Source of the DNA: JANOAR01 sp031411235
Lineage (GTDB): Bacteria > Verrucomicrobiota > Verrucomicrobiia > Verrucomicrobiales > Verrucomicrobiaceae
Assembly: GCA_031411235.1 (NCBI GenBank)
Contig: JANOAR010000049.1
Location: 1-15,892, forward strand
Length of the DNA stretch: 15,892 nt
Direction of reading: 5' to 3'
Notes under the pieces: generated by a model
What the model saw: only the letters and a program-made list of their open reading frames with translations
What the model was told of the DNA's origin: nothing
Databases searched by the model: none
Shown: in pieces, positions 1 to 6,979 of the stretch
How positions within the stretch are numbered: the first letter of the stretch is position 1
Layout of the letters: the number at the start of each line of letters is the position of its first letter
Program-made: the position numbers and the translations under genes

Positions 1-2
1 TA

Positions 3-355
3 TCATCACCAATCCTTGGCTTGATGCGGTTCGGCGACGGCGGGCTCGGTATTTTCCAATACAGTCCCGCCATCGCCAAACCGCCTGAGACTCAAGCCTT
101 GGCAAAGCTAGCCACCGCTGAATCGCGGCGTTCGGGTTTAAGGCGGGTAGCCCAGTCCCAAGTGATGCCGAGCTGGGAAAGTCCGTCGCGGGGATCATGA
201 AGATGGTGGGGAGCGCAAAAGCATTTTCCCATCTTTTGGCCTACGACGAGGCGCAGCAAACCGCCAATAAGCTAAGTCCAGCGCAGAAGATTCTACATCA
301 GCGTGTGTGTCGCTTGGTGCTGGCCAACCTGAAGAGGCACTTGGAACAGAAGTAA
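3..355 (+). pseudogene. Possible frameshifted C-terminal remnant of an unknown gene
   Basis: I do not recognise this protein. One plus-strand frame is open from the window edge (position 3) to a TGA at 196-198. A second frame is open from 122 to a TAA at 353-355. The first frame reads protein-like early on (for example GDGGLGIFQYSPAIAKPPET) and turns arginine/serine-rich after about 125. The second frame reads protein-like from about 125 to its end, with a helical, basic C-terminus (LVLANLKRHLEQK) and mostly G/C third positions. Together they look like one coding sequence that changes frame once between about 119 and 198. A frameshift mutation, a sequencing error or a chance pair of open frames would all fit. 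The gene would begin left of the window. The only ATG-initiated part of the second frame is 52 codons, from 197. Confidence 0.25.
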
Positions 356-546
356 TGCCAGATCCGAATCGGCAGCCTCTCATCATTGCCAGTGAAACAA
401 ATTTTCCCGGTGCCGCCGTTGAAGCCATCTTTGAATGACAAGTTCGGATCGGCGCGATGGTGGATGGCCGAGAGGACGGATGCGTTCGTTGCGTTTGCTG
501 TGGCCTTGTGGCACCTCTGCTGCGAAGATTCATTCCTTATTCAACC
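356..546. other. Leader region upstream of the ThuA-like gene
   Basis: No convincing gene is present here. A 27-codon ORF starts inside the upstream stop as TAATG (ATG at 355-357) and ends at TGA 436-438. Its translation, beginning MPDPNRQPLIIASETNFPG, is not obviously random, but it is too short to call and could be another decayed fragment. The remaining stretch, about 439-546, must hold the promoter of the ThuA-like gene. I found no good -35/-10 pair and no clear Shine-Dalgarno sequence before the ATG at 547. Confidence 0.3.
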
Positions 547-1473
547 ATGAAGAAACTCACTCTACTCCTGCTCTCGGCCCTGGCCTTCACTCCTGCATCG
601 GTGTTTGCCGAAGGGGCAAAAAAACTCGTCGTCATGATCGCTGGCAAGCCCAGCCATGGCCCTGGACAGCATGAACACAATGCGGGAGTCCTGCTGTTCA
701 AGAAGTGCCTGGAAGAGAACGCCGCGAGCGCGGTGGAGGTGAAGCACCACCTGAATGGCGAATGGCCGAGTGCTGAGGAGATGGCGAAAGCGGACAGCAT
801 TCTGATCTACTCGGACGGGGGTGGCGGGCACCCTGCTCTCTTGGGGGATAGGCTGGCTCAGTTGGGCAAAGAGATGGCTCGCGGCTGTGGCTTCGTCTGC
901 GTCCACTACGCGGTGGAGCCTACGATCGAAAAAGGCGGCAAAGAGTTCATCGACTGGATGGGCGGCTGCTTCGAGATCAACTGGAGCGTGAATCCCCACT
1001 GGGATGCGAACTTTAAGACGCTGCCTGCGCACCCGATCAGCAGTGGTGTAAAGCCCTTCACCACGAATGATGAGTGGTACTACCACATGCGCTTCCGTGG
1101 CGGCATGAAGGGCGTGACGCCGATCCTCACCGATGTGCCTACGGGCGAGACGCTGAAGCGCAAGGATGACCCCCACGCGGGCAATCCAGCGGTGCGCGAA
1201 GAGGTTGCTAAAGGCATCCCACAGCACGTCGCCTGGGCGGCTGAGCGGGATGATGGGGGCAGGGGCTTCGGCTTCAGTGGTGGCCACTTCCACACAGGCT
1301 GGGGCAACAATGACCAACGCAAGCTGATGCTGAATGCCATCCTCTGGACGGCTAAGGCTGAGGTGCCTGCAAGTGGCGTGGAGTCGGTTGTTTCAGCGGA
1401 AGATTTGGTGAAAAACCTCGATGAGAAAAATCCGCCGAAGCCCAAACCAGCGGCAGCACCAGCGGTGAAGTAG
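547..1473 (+). CDS. Secreted ThuA-like domain protein
   Basis: This 308-residue protein is an exported ThuA-like (trehalose-utilisation type, class I glutamine amidotransferase-like fold) protein. Residues 1-21 form a signal peptide (MKKLTLLLLS, then a hydrophobic stretch, with cleavage likely after SVFA). The ThuA-like fold spans roughly 26-272. Visible family landmarks are GKPSHGPGQHEHNAG (33-47), the CVHYAVEP segment (118-125), the GGCFEINWSVNPHW block (139-152), DEWYYHMRF (175-183) and the C-terminal GGHFHTGWGNNDQRKLMLNAI stretch near 245-265. The tail after about 285 is rich in Lys, Pro and Ala. An in-frame ATG at 457 would add 30 Cys/Arg-rich residues and bury the signal peptide, so I chose 547. 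Rhizobial ThuA acts with ThuB in catabolism of 3-keto-trehalose-type sugars. For this secreted version the substrate is unknown. A role in keto-sugar processing next to the convergent DUF1080 gene is inference. There is no strong RBS. Confidence 0.9.
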   Translation: MKKLTLLLLSALAFTPASVFAEGAKKLVVMIAGKPSHGPGQHEHNAGVLLFKKCLEENAASAVEVKHHLNGEWPSAEEMAKADSILIYSDGGGGHPALLGDRLAQLGKEMARGCGFVCVHYAVEPTIEKGGKEFIDWMGGCFEINWSVNPHWDANFKTLPAHPISSGVKPFTTNDEWYYHMRFRGGMKGVTPILTDVPTGETLKRKDDPHAGNPAVREEVAKGIPQHVAWAAERDDGGRGFGFSGGHFHTGWGNNDQRKLMLNAILWTAKAEVPASGVESVVSAEDLVKNLDEKNPPKPKPAAAPAVK

Positions 1474-1525
1474 TCGCCTTGGGGCCAGAACTAAATCCGA
1501 TGCTGGCATGGGCGGCTTCATCGCG

Positions 1526-1546
1526 ACGCCTCTATGCCAGAGGCGT
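1526..1546. terminator. Hairpin between convergent genes, likely bidirectional terminator
   Basis: A perfect 8-bp stem (arms acgcctct at 1526-1533 and agaggcgt at 1539-1546) encloses a 5-nt loop (atgcc). It lies in the 107-bp gap between the convergent stops of the ThuA-like gene and the 1207-residue fusion gene. Only three T residues follow on the plus strand, so it is a weak intrinsic terminator by U-tract standards. It could instead be a copy of a small dispersed palindrome. No second copy was noticed in the window. Confidence 0.5.
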
Positions 1547-1580
1547 TTCAGACAATAGCCCTGGGTTGCGGCAGCGAGCC

Positions 1581-4500
1581 TCAGTACTTCACACCCAGTT
1601 CCTCGGGCTTCCAGAAGGTACTGCGGTCGCTGTTGGCCTCGCGCACGGCCTTCACTTCGGCAGGGTTCACAGCGCTGGCTTTGTTGCCGAAGTTGCTGCG
1701 CACATAGGTCAGCACATCGGCGAGTTGCTTATCGTTTAGACCCATCGGTGGCATCGGGATGGGGGCGACTTGTTTGAAGTCCTGGCCTGCGATTTTGATC
1801 GGCCCGATGAGGCCGTGGATGGTGATCTTGACCAGGGTGGCGGCATCGCCTGATACCCAATCGCTGCCGGCGAGTGGCGGGTACACGCCGGGCAGGCCGA
1901 GGCCGGTGGGCTGGTGGCAGTTCAGGCACAGGGCGTCATAGACGAGCTTACCGGGGTGCTCGATCACGGGCGCGGCGTTGGCGATCTTGACCACGTAGGC
2001 TAGCTGGGTGGGGCTCAGTTTTAAATCCTTCATCACAGGATGGAACTGCGGCTTCAGCGCCTTCACCACCTGCGTGAGCGCGTAGTCGATGAACTTGTCG
2101 CGCGGGCTATCCAAGACCTGTGCGGCGACTTCGATGGCCTGTGGTTTCAACACATGGGCGCAGGCGACGATGCTTTCCAAGCGCACGCGTGGCTGCTCGT
2201 CGTGGATGCCCTTCGCGAGCAAAGCCAGAGCATCGGGCAAGCGATCCGCCCAGTTGCCGACGACACGCGCGGCATAGGCGCGCACGCGGAAATCCTTTGC
2301 GGCGAGCATCTTCGCCAGCAGCGCGGGGCGAGGCGATTCATGGGCTTCAAAGAGGCCACAGACTTCGAGCAGCAGGTGTTCATCGTCTGCCTTCGCAACA
2401 AAAGCATCAGCCGCTGCAAGCACCTCGGCGCTGGGCCTATCGAAGAGCAAGCGCTTGGCTTGATATCGAGTCCATCGCTCGGGCGAGCGCAGTTGTTCGA
2501 GTAACTCGGCGGGCTTCATCGACGCGAGATCGGGCTGCTTCACACTCGCGCGACCTTTCGCCGAGATGCGCCAGATGCGGCCATGCGTGCGGTCGCGCTG
2601 CGGGTCGGCGTAGCTGGCTTGGTAGTGGCCGATGACGGGGTTGAACCAATCCGCAAGATACATCGCGCCATCGGGGCCCACGCTCACATCCACGGGGCGG
2701 AAGGCCGTGCTGGATGAGCGTACCAGCTTGGGCAGTTGCTCGCTCTTGAAGCCGGAGCCATCATTGCTCAGGCGATGCAGCTCAACGACGTTGCCAAAGT
2801 AGCCGCCGATGAGCGCGCAGCCTTGGATGTCATCGGGCAAGGCTTTCGTGCCGATGAAGTCGAGCGAGTTGGTCTTCGGATTGCTGAAAAACTGATTGCC
2901 GATGGTGTTGTATTCACTTGGATCGGGGATGTTGACCATGCCGGGCACGCTGTAATAGCCATCGGGGCGGTCACCGCTTTTGTGGAAGACCTGGTTGTAG
3001 TCATCGAAGGCCACGCCCCAACAGTTGTGCCCGGCCATGCCACCGTTGAAGTAGCCTTCCATCTTCTGCGTGCGCGGGTTCAGCCGCCAGATGCCTGCCT
3101 TCTCCAGCACCGCGAGGCCATGCGCCGTCTCCACGCGCGAGAAGGCATGAAGCCCCTGCGTGAACCACAGGCTGCCATCGGGGCCATGCGTGATGCTGTT
3201 CGCGAGCTGATGCGTATCGCCGATGCCAAAGCCGCTGAACAGCACACGGCGCGTGTCCGCCTTGCCATCGCCATCGGTATCGCGCAGGTGGATGATCTGA
3301 TCGAAGTCGCAGACAAACAGCCCGCCTTCGCCGAGTTCCAGCCCTTCCACCATCGTCAGGCCTTCGGCAAATTTGTGCGACTTATCCGCCTTGCCATCGT
3401 GGTCGGTGTCTTCCAGCACGAGGATGTAGTCGCTGGGTTTTACGCCGGGGACGGTCTGCGGATAAGTCGCCGAGCACGCGACATACAAGCGCCCGCTCTC
3501 ATCCCAGGCTACTTGAGTGGGCTTGGCCACACCGAGGTCTTCGCTGGCAAAAAGATTCATCTCATAACCCTCGGCGACGGTGAAGCTCGCGAGTTCATCG
3601 GCCACGCTGATGACGGCGGGCGTGGTGGATGGCACGGGCGGCGATGACACGATGGGCGCGAGCTTTTCACCGCGCGCGATGGCTTGGATGTTGGCATCCA
3701 GCTTGGCCACCAGTGGTTTTCGGTCTTCAAAGCTCTGCTTCAGCGAGGGCGCGATTTCCGAGGGTTTGCCAAACATTTGCGTGACGCGATCACCATAGAC
3801 GAAGCTCCAGTTCGCGGGCCGCCAGCTATCGAAGAACAGGCGGTTCTTTTCCACGATGGCGGTGCGCAGAGGCGCGAGATCATCGGCTTCGCTGGTGGAT
3901 GCGCCGAGCTGCTGAGCAATGATCTTTGCCACCACGCGCAGCCCTTCTTCATTCAGGTGCAAGCCGTTGTCGGTGAGCCGTGGCAGCGACTTATCGCGCT
4001 GAGCGAGCGGTGTGTAGAGATCGACAAAGACAGCGCCGCGATGTTTGGCGATGTCGCGCACGGCCTCGGCATACGCCTTCACATCGGCATTGCGCTGGGT
4101 GAGATCGGGCGCGTGCGAGGCCACGGGCTTCTCGAAGGGCATGGGCGAGATGAGCACGAGGCGCGGTGTGCGCGAGGCGAACTGATCAATCAGGCGATGA
4201 TAGGCCGAGGAGAACTGTTGCAGCTTGGCCATGCCATTGAAAGACTCGACCTGCCCAAACTGCGCGATCACCACGCTCGCGCCCGTGGCATCGAGCTGTG
4301 CTTTCCAAGCGCCGAAGTTTAAGTCGCGCCACTGATTGTAAACCGTATCGCCCTCCCAGGCCATCGAGCGGAAACTGGGCTGCTGCTTGGCATAGGCGGC
4401 GGCCAGAATGGACTCCAGCTCGCCCGCTTTCTGATCGCGCACGAGGTTGGTCTGTCCTGCGAAGACGACGGCTTCATTCGGTTCCAGCGTGAACTTGCCA

Positions 4501-5204
4501 TCTTTGAAAGCAGGCAGCGTCACGGCGGCAGAATCAGGATTGCCGAAGCGGCTGAGCATCTCTTTTTCATCGGGCACGATCATGTCGGGCAGCACGTCGA
4601 TGGTGATGTTGCGATAGCTCACGACGGCCTTGTTGTTGCCATGAATCTGCAAGGCGATGAGCCCCGCCATGTCGATGCCCGGCTCGCGCTCGGTGAAGTC
4701 CACGGTGCGCTTGCCATTGAGCGTGAGCTGGATGCGCTGGTCTTCGGCGCGAATAACATAGGTGTTCCATTCGCCGGGCTTCTCGGCCTTGGCGACGAGC
4801 GCAGGGTTGGCTTCAACGAGGGTGATTTTGCGCCGCGTTTCGTCGTAGAGATTGCCCGACTTGCCCGCGCCAATGTCGGCCTGGTAGCCGCTCATTTCAT
4901 TGGCAGGTTCGGCGACGCGTTTGCTGCGAATCTGCACGCCGCCATTCACAAAGCCCTCGGTGCCGACGAGCTTGTATTCGAGCTTCAAGATGAAGTTGCG
5001 ATACACCTTCTTGGTAGCGAGGAATTCATTCTGCGGATTGCCTTCCATCGAGCCACCAACAATTGCACCATCCTCGACACGCCAGACTTTAGTAGTCTCG
5101 CCCGTCCAGCCATCAAGGGTCATACTATCAAAGAGAGGCACAGGTGCGGCGTGGGCGAACAGGGTAACGAGAGCGAGGAGGAAGGCGAGACGAAGGGAAG
5201 GCAT
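1581..5204 (-). CDS. Secreted DUF1080 / SGNH-like / PVC propeller / HEAT / cytochrome c fusion protein
   Basis: This is a 1207-residue exported protein with five modules. Residues 1-20 are a signal peptide (MPSLRLAFLLALVTLFAHAA). Residues 21-206 are a DUF1080/3-keto-disaccharide hydrolase-like lectin fold (LFDSMTLDGWTG, NGGVQIRS, GEWNTYVI, LNGKRTVDF). Residues about 238-435 are SGNH-hydrolase-like but lack the catalytic Ser and Asn (GQT at 250-252 where GDS is expected). Residues about 535-882 are the PVC-type membrane-bound dehydrogenase propeller, with two Asp-rich calcium-type loops (DTDHDGKAD at 599, DTDGDGKAD at 642). Residues about 895-1060 are HEAT-like helices. Residues about 1085-1172 are cytochrome c, with haem motif CLNCH (1093-1097) and likely axial Met in PMPPMG. 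The start at 5204 puts the signal peptide first; an upstream ATG at 5297 adds 31 basic residues and overlaps a promoter-like site. Likely role, by inference: periplasmic oxidation or hydrolysis of glycosides with electrons passed to the haem. Domain recognition is firm, the reaction is not. Confidence 0.93.
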   Translation of the reverse strand: MPSLRLAFLLALVTLFAHAAPVPLFDSMTLDGWTGETTKVWRVEDGAIVGGSMEGNPQNEFLATKKVYRNFILKLEYKLVGTEGFVNGGVQIRSKRVAEPANEMSGYQADIGAGKSGNLYDETRRKITLVEANPALVAKAEKPGEWNTYVIRAEDQRIQLTLNGKRTVDFTEREPGIDMAGLIALQIHGNNKAVVSYRNITIDVLPDMIVPDEKEMLSRFGNPDSAAVTLPAFKDGKFTLEPNEAVVFAGQTNLVRDQKAGELESILAAAYAKQQPSFRSMAWEGDTVYNQWRDLNFGAWKAQLDATGASVVIAQFGQVESFNGMAKLQQFSSAYHRLIDQFASRTPRLVLISPMPFEKPVASHAPDLTQRNADVKAYAEAVRDIAKHRGAVFVDLYTPLAQRDKSLPRLTDNGLHLNEEGLRVVAKIIAQQLGASTSEADDLAPLRTAIVEKNRLFFDSWRPANWSFVYGDRVTQMFGKPSEIAPSLKQSFEDRKPLVAKLDANIQAIARGEKLAPIVSSPPVPSTTPAVISVADELASFTVAEGYEMNLFASEDLGVAKPTQVAWDESGRLYVACSATYPQTVPGVKPSDYILVLEDTDHDGKADKSHKFAEGLTMVEGLELGEGGLFVCDFDQIIHLRDTDGDGKADTRRVLFSGFGIGDTHQLANSITHGPDGSLWFTQGLHAFSRVETAHGLAVLEKAGIWRLNPRTQKMEGYFNGGMAGHNCWGVAFDDYNQVFHKSGDRPDGYYSVPGMVNIPDPSEYNTIGNQFFSNPKTNSLDFIGTKALPDDIQGCALIGGYFGNVVELHRLSNDGSGFKSEQLPKLVRSSSTAFRPVDVSVGPDGAMYLADWFNPVIGHYQASYADPQRDRTHGRIWRISAKGRASVKQPDLASMKPAELLEQLRSPERWTRYQAKRLLFDRPSAEVLAAADAFVAKADDEHLLLEVCGLFEAHESPRPALLAKMLAAKDFRVRAYAARVVGNWADRLPDALALLAKGIHDEQPRVRLESIVACAHVLKPQAIEVAAQVLDSPRDKFIDYALTQVVKALKPQFHPVMKDLKLSPTQLAYVVKIANAAPVIEHPGKLVYDALCLNCHQPTGLGLPGVYPPLAGSDWVSGDAATLVKITIHGLIGPIKIAGQDFKQVAPIPMPPMGLNDKQLADVLTYVRSNFGNKASAVNPAEVKAVREANSDRSTFWKPEELGVKY

Positions 5205-5231
5205 AGAAGATGAACGGTAGTGGGTGGTTGA

Positions 5232-5260
5232 AATACAGCGTCTGCGACGGTGCCTTTCAA
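5232..5260 (-). promoter_or_regulatory. Candidate sigma70-type promoter for the fusion gene
   Basis: On the minus strand, a -35-like TTGAAA (plus 5255-5260, 5 of 6 consensus) and a -10-like TGTATT (plus 5232-5237, 4 of 6) are separated by exactly 17 bp. They lie in the 96-bp gap between the radical SAM stop and the fusion-gene ATG at 5204, predicting a leader of about 20 nt. This would let the fusion gene be transcribed apart from the radical SAM gene. It is supported by pattern only. Confidence 0.35.
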
Positions 5261-5300
5261 TGGCTGTGTCGCGAGAGAGGAGAGATGCGCTTCGCAAAAT

Positions 5301-6857
5301 TCAATGCGCCTGCGCCTGTGTATGCCGTGCCTGACGGTGGGCTGTGCGGAGGGCGGCGGGCTTCATAGGTGCGGGGGCGGCGATCATGCCGCGTAGGTTT
5401 AGAGGTTCGCGGCTGGGGGTGCGGTGCCAGTCGGCTCGCAGCGTGGTGGCGGCGAGTTCGGGGGCGACAACGTCTTCTTGGGTGAGGAAGTCGAAGAGGC
5501 TCTGCGCGATCACTTGCAGGGCGATCAAGTGGGTGCGGCGCAGCGTGGTGTGGAGCCAGTCGCTGAAGCGAAGGAATTGGGCGAAGGGTGAAGCTGCGTC
5601 GCGCCACAGGAGTTGCAGTGTGCCCGTGAAATTGCCGCTGTTGGCAACGATGTCCCAGTAGCGAGCGAAGCGTCTCATGCGCTGCATGTCTGTAAACGAA
5701 ATGTCGCGGGTGGACAGGATTTCATAGGGCGGATGGGGCGCGTAGAGCATCGCGTATTCCTGGTCGTGCCGGACGATGGGCGTGCCACGCAGGCGCTTCA
5801 GGATACCGACTTGGATCTCCTGTGGGTTGAGCCGCACGAGACGGTCGAAGCCGCGACCAAAGCTTTCGATGCCTTCACCGGGCAGACCGACAATGAGGTC
5901 GGCGTGGATGTGGACGCCGGTTTCTTCGCGGAGGAAACGGAAGTTGTCTTCCAGGCGATCAAGGTTCTGGCGACGGCTGATGTTCTTCGAGGTAGCGTCG
6001 TCGAACGTCTGGATGCCTACCTCGAACTGCACCGCGCCCGGCGGGAATCTGCGGATGAGGGCACGGAGCTGCTCCGGCAGACGGTCGGGCACCATCTCGA
6101 AGTGCAGGAAAAGGCCGTCGCGCCAGCGGTCGAGGAAGAATGTCAAGATACCCATGCTGGTGGGCAGGTGGAGATTGAAGGTGCGATCGACGAACTTGAA
6201 CTGCGTGGCACCGCGATCCAGCAGCCGCTGCATGGAAGCGAGGAAGGCATCGGTCGCAAAGGCGCGCACGGGGATGTCGAGCGACGAGAGACAGAACTCG
6301 CAGGTGAACGGGCAGCCACGCGAGGCCTCGACGTAGATCACGCGATGCGCGAGGTCTTCATCGGTGTAGAGTTCATACGGTGACGCGAGTTGGTTCAGCG
6401 ATGGTAGCTCGGCGTTGAGCACCTTCGGTAATGACGAAGGGGTCGGCGCGGCGTTGGTTTCACCTTCGTCATTCAGCAAAGCGCGACACACTGCCGCAAA
6501 CTTCACATCGGCCTCGCCGGTGATCACATAATCAGCGAGCGCGACGATGGCCTGCCCCTCCGTCTCATAAGTAACCTCTGGCCCGCCGAGGATGATGATC
6601 AACTCGGGACGGATGCGCTTGAGCAGGGCCACGACCTCGGTGGTTTGCTCGACATTCCAGATATACACACCAAAGCCGACGATGCGCGGGTCATGCAAGA
6701 GGATGGCCTCGGCAATGTCGAGTGGCTGCTGATTGATGATGAACTCCGCCATGCAGGTGCGCTGGCGCAGCTCGCCGAGATTCGCCATGAGGCAGCGGAG
6801 CCCGAAGGAGGCGTGGATGTATTTCGCGTTGAGCGTGGCGAGGACGATGTCCGACAT
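5301..6857 (-). CDS. B12-binding domain / radical SAM protein (DUF4080-type C-terminus)
   Basis: This 518-residue protein is predicted to be cytoplasmic. Residues about 3-125 form a cobalamin-binding-type Rossmann domain (IVLATLNAKYIHASFGLRCL, GFGVYIWNVEQT, IIILGGPEVTYE, YVITGEAD). The classical DxHxxG cobalamin motif is absent. The radical SAM core, about 172-360, has the 4Fe-4S cluster motif C182-x3-C186-x2-C189 within EASRGCPFTCEFCLSS, followed by KFVDRTFN, the FEVGIQTF strand and HADLIVGLPGE. The C-terminal part (about 375-480) matches the helical region seen in DUF4080-containing relatives, which are common and uncharacterised. The last 30 residues are basic, low-complexity and likely disordered. 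The reaction is unknown; members of this class modify varied substrates. It lies 122 bp after the propeller gene and 96 bp before the fusion gene, on the same strand, but no feature ties it to the secreted sugar-oxidation proteins. Confidence 0.9.
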   Translation of the reverse strand: MSDIVLATLNAKYIHASFGLRCLMANLGELRQRTCMAEFIINQQPLDIAEAILLHDPRIVGFGVYIWNVEQTTEVVALLKRIRPELIIILGGPEVTYETEGQAIVALADYVITGEADVKFAAVCRALLNDEGETNAAPTPSSLPKVLNAELPSLNQLASPYELYTDEDLAHRVIYVEASRGCPFTCEFCLSSLDIPVRAFATDAFLASMQRLLDRGATQFKFVDRTFNLHLPTSMGILTFFLDRWRDGLFLHFEMVPDRLPEQLRALIRRFPPGAVQFEVGIQTFDDATSKNISRRQNLDRLEDNFRFLREETGVHIHADLIVGLPGEGIESFGRGFDRLVRLNPQEIQVGILKRLRGTPIVRHDQEYAMLYAPHPPYEILSTRDISFTDMQRMRRFARYWDIVANSGNFTGTLQLLWRDAASPFAQFLRFSDWLHTTLRRTHLIALQVIAQSLFDFLTQEDVVAPELAATTLRADWHRTPSREPLNLRGMIAAPAPMKPAALRTAHRQARHTQAQAH

Positions 6858-6979
6858 GGGCGGGCATAGTGGGCGAATCTCAAGGGCGCGGCAAACGGCA
6901 GTTCATATTCAGCACGAATCATTGGCCATGACGCAAAGAGCACCAAGGTGAACCGCGATGGCTACACTCAACGTTCAAA

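Noticed and set aside
457..546. Upstream ATG giving a 30-residue extension of the ThuA-like protein
   Set aside because: The extension is Cys/Arg-rich and would place the clear signal peptide internally; the ATG at 547 gives a standard exported N-terminus.
2736..3647. 303-codon plus-strand open frame inside the fusion-protein gene
   Set aside because: It is antisense to the well-supported propeller coding sequence. It has no recognisable domain and is explained by the GC-biased third positions of the real gene. The same reasoning applies to long antisense frames at 562-1317, 5613-6383 and 9820-10527.
5205..5297. Upstream ATG extending the fusion protein by 31 residues
   Set aside because: The extension is basic, overlaps the end of the radical SAM gap and a promoter-like site, and precedes a clean signal peptide starting at 5204.
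6858..6979. Promoter for the radical SAM gene (TTGGTG, 17 bp, AATGAT on the minus strand)
   Set aside because: Both hexamers match consensus poorly and the pairing could easily arise by chance, so I did not list it as a feature.
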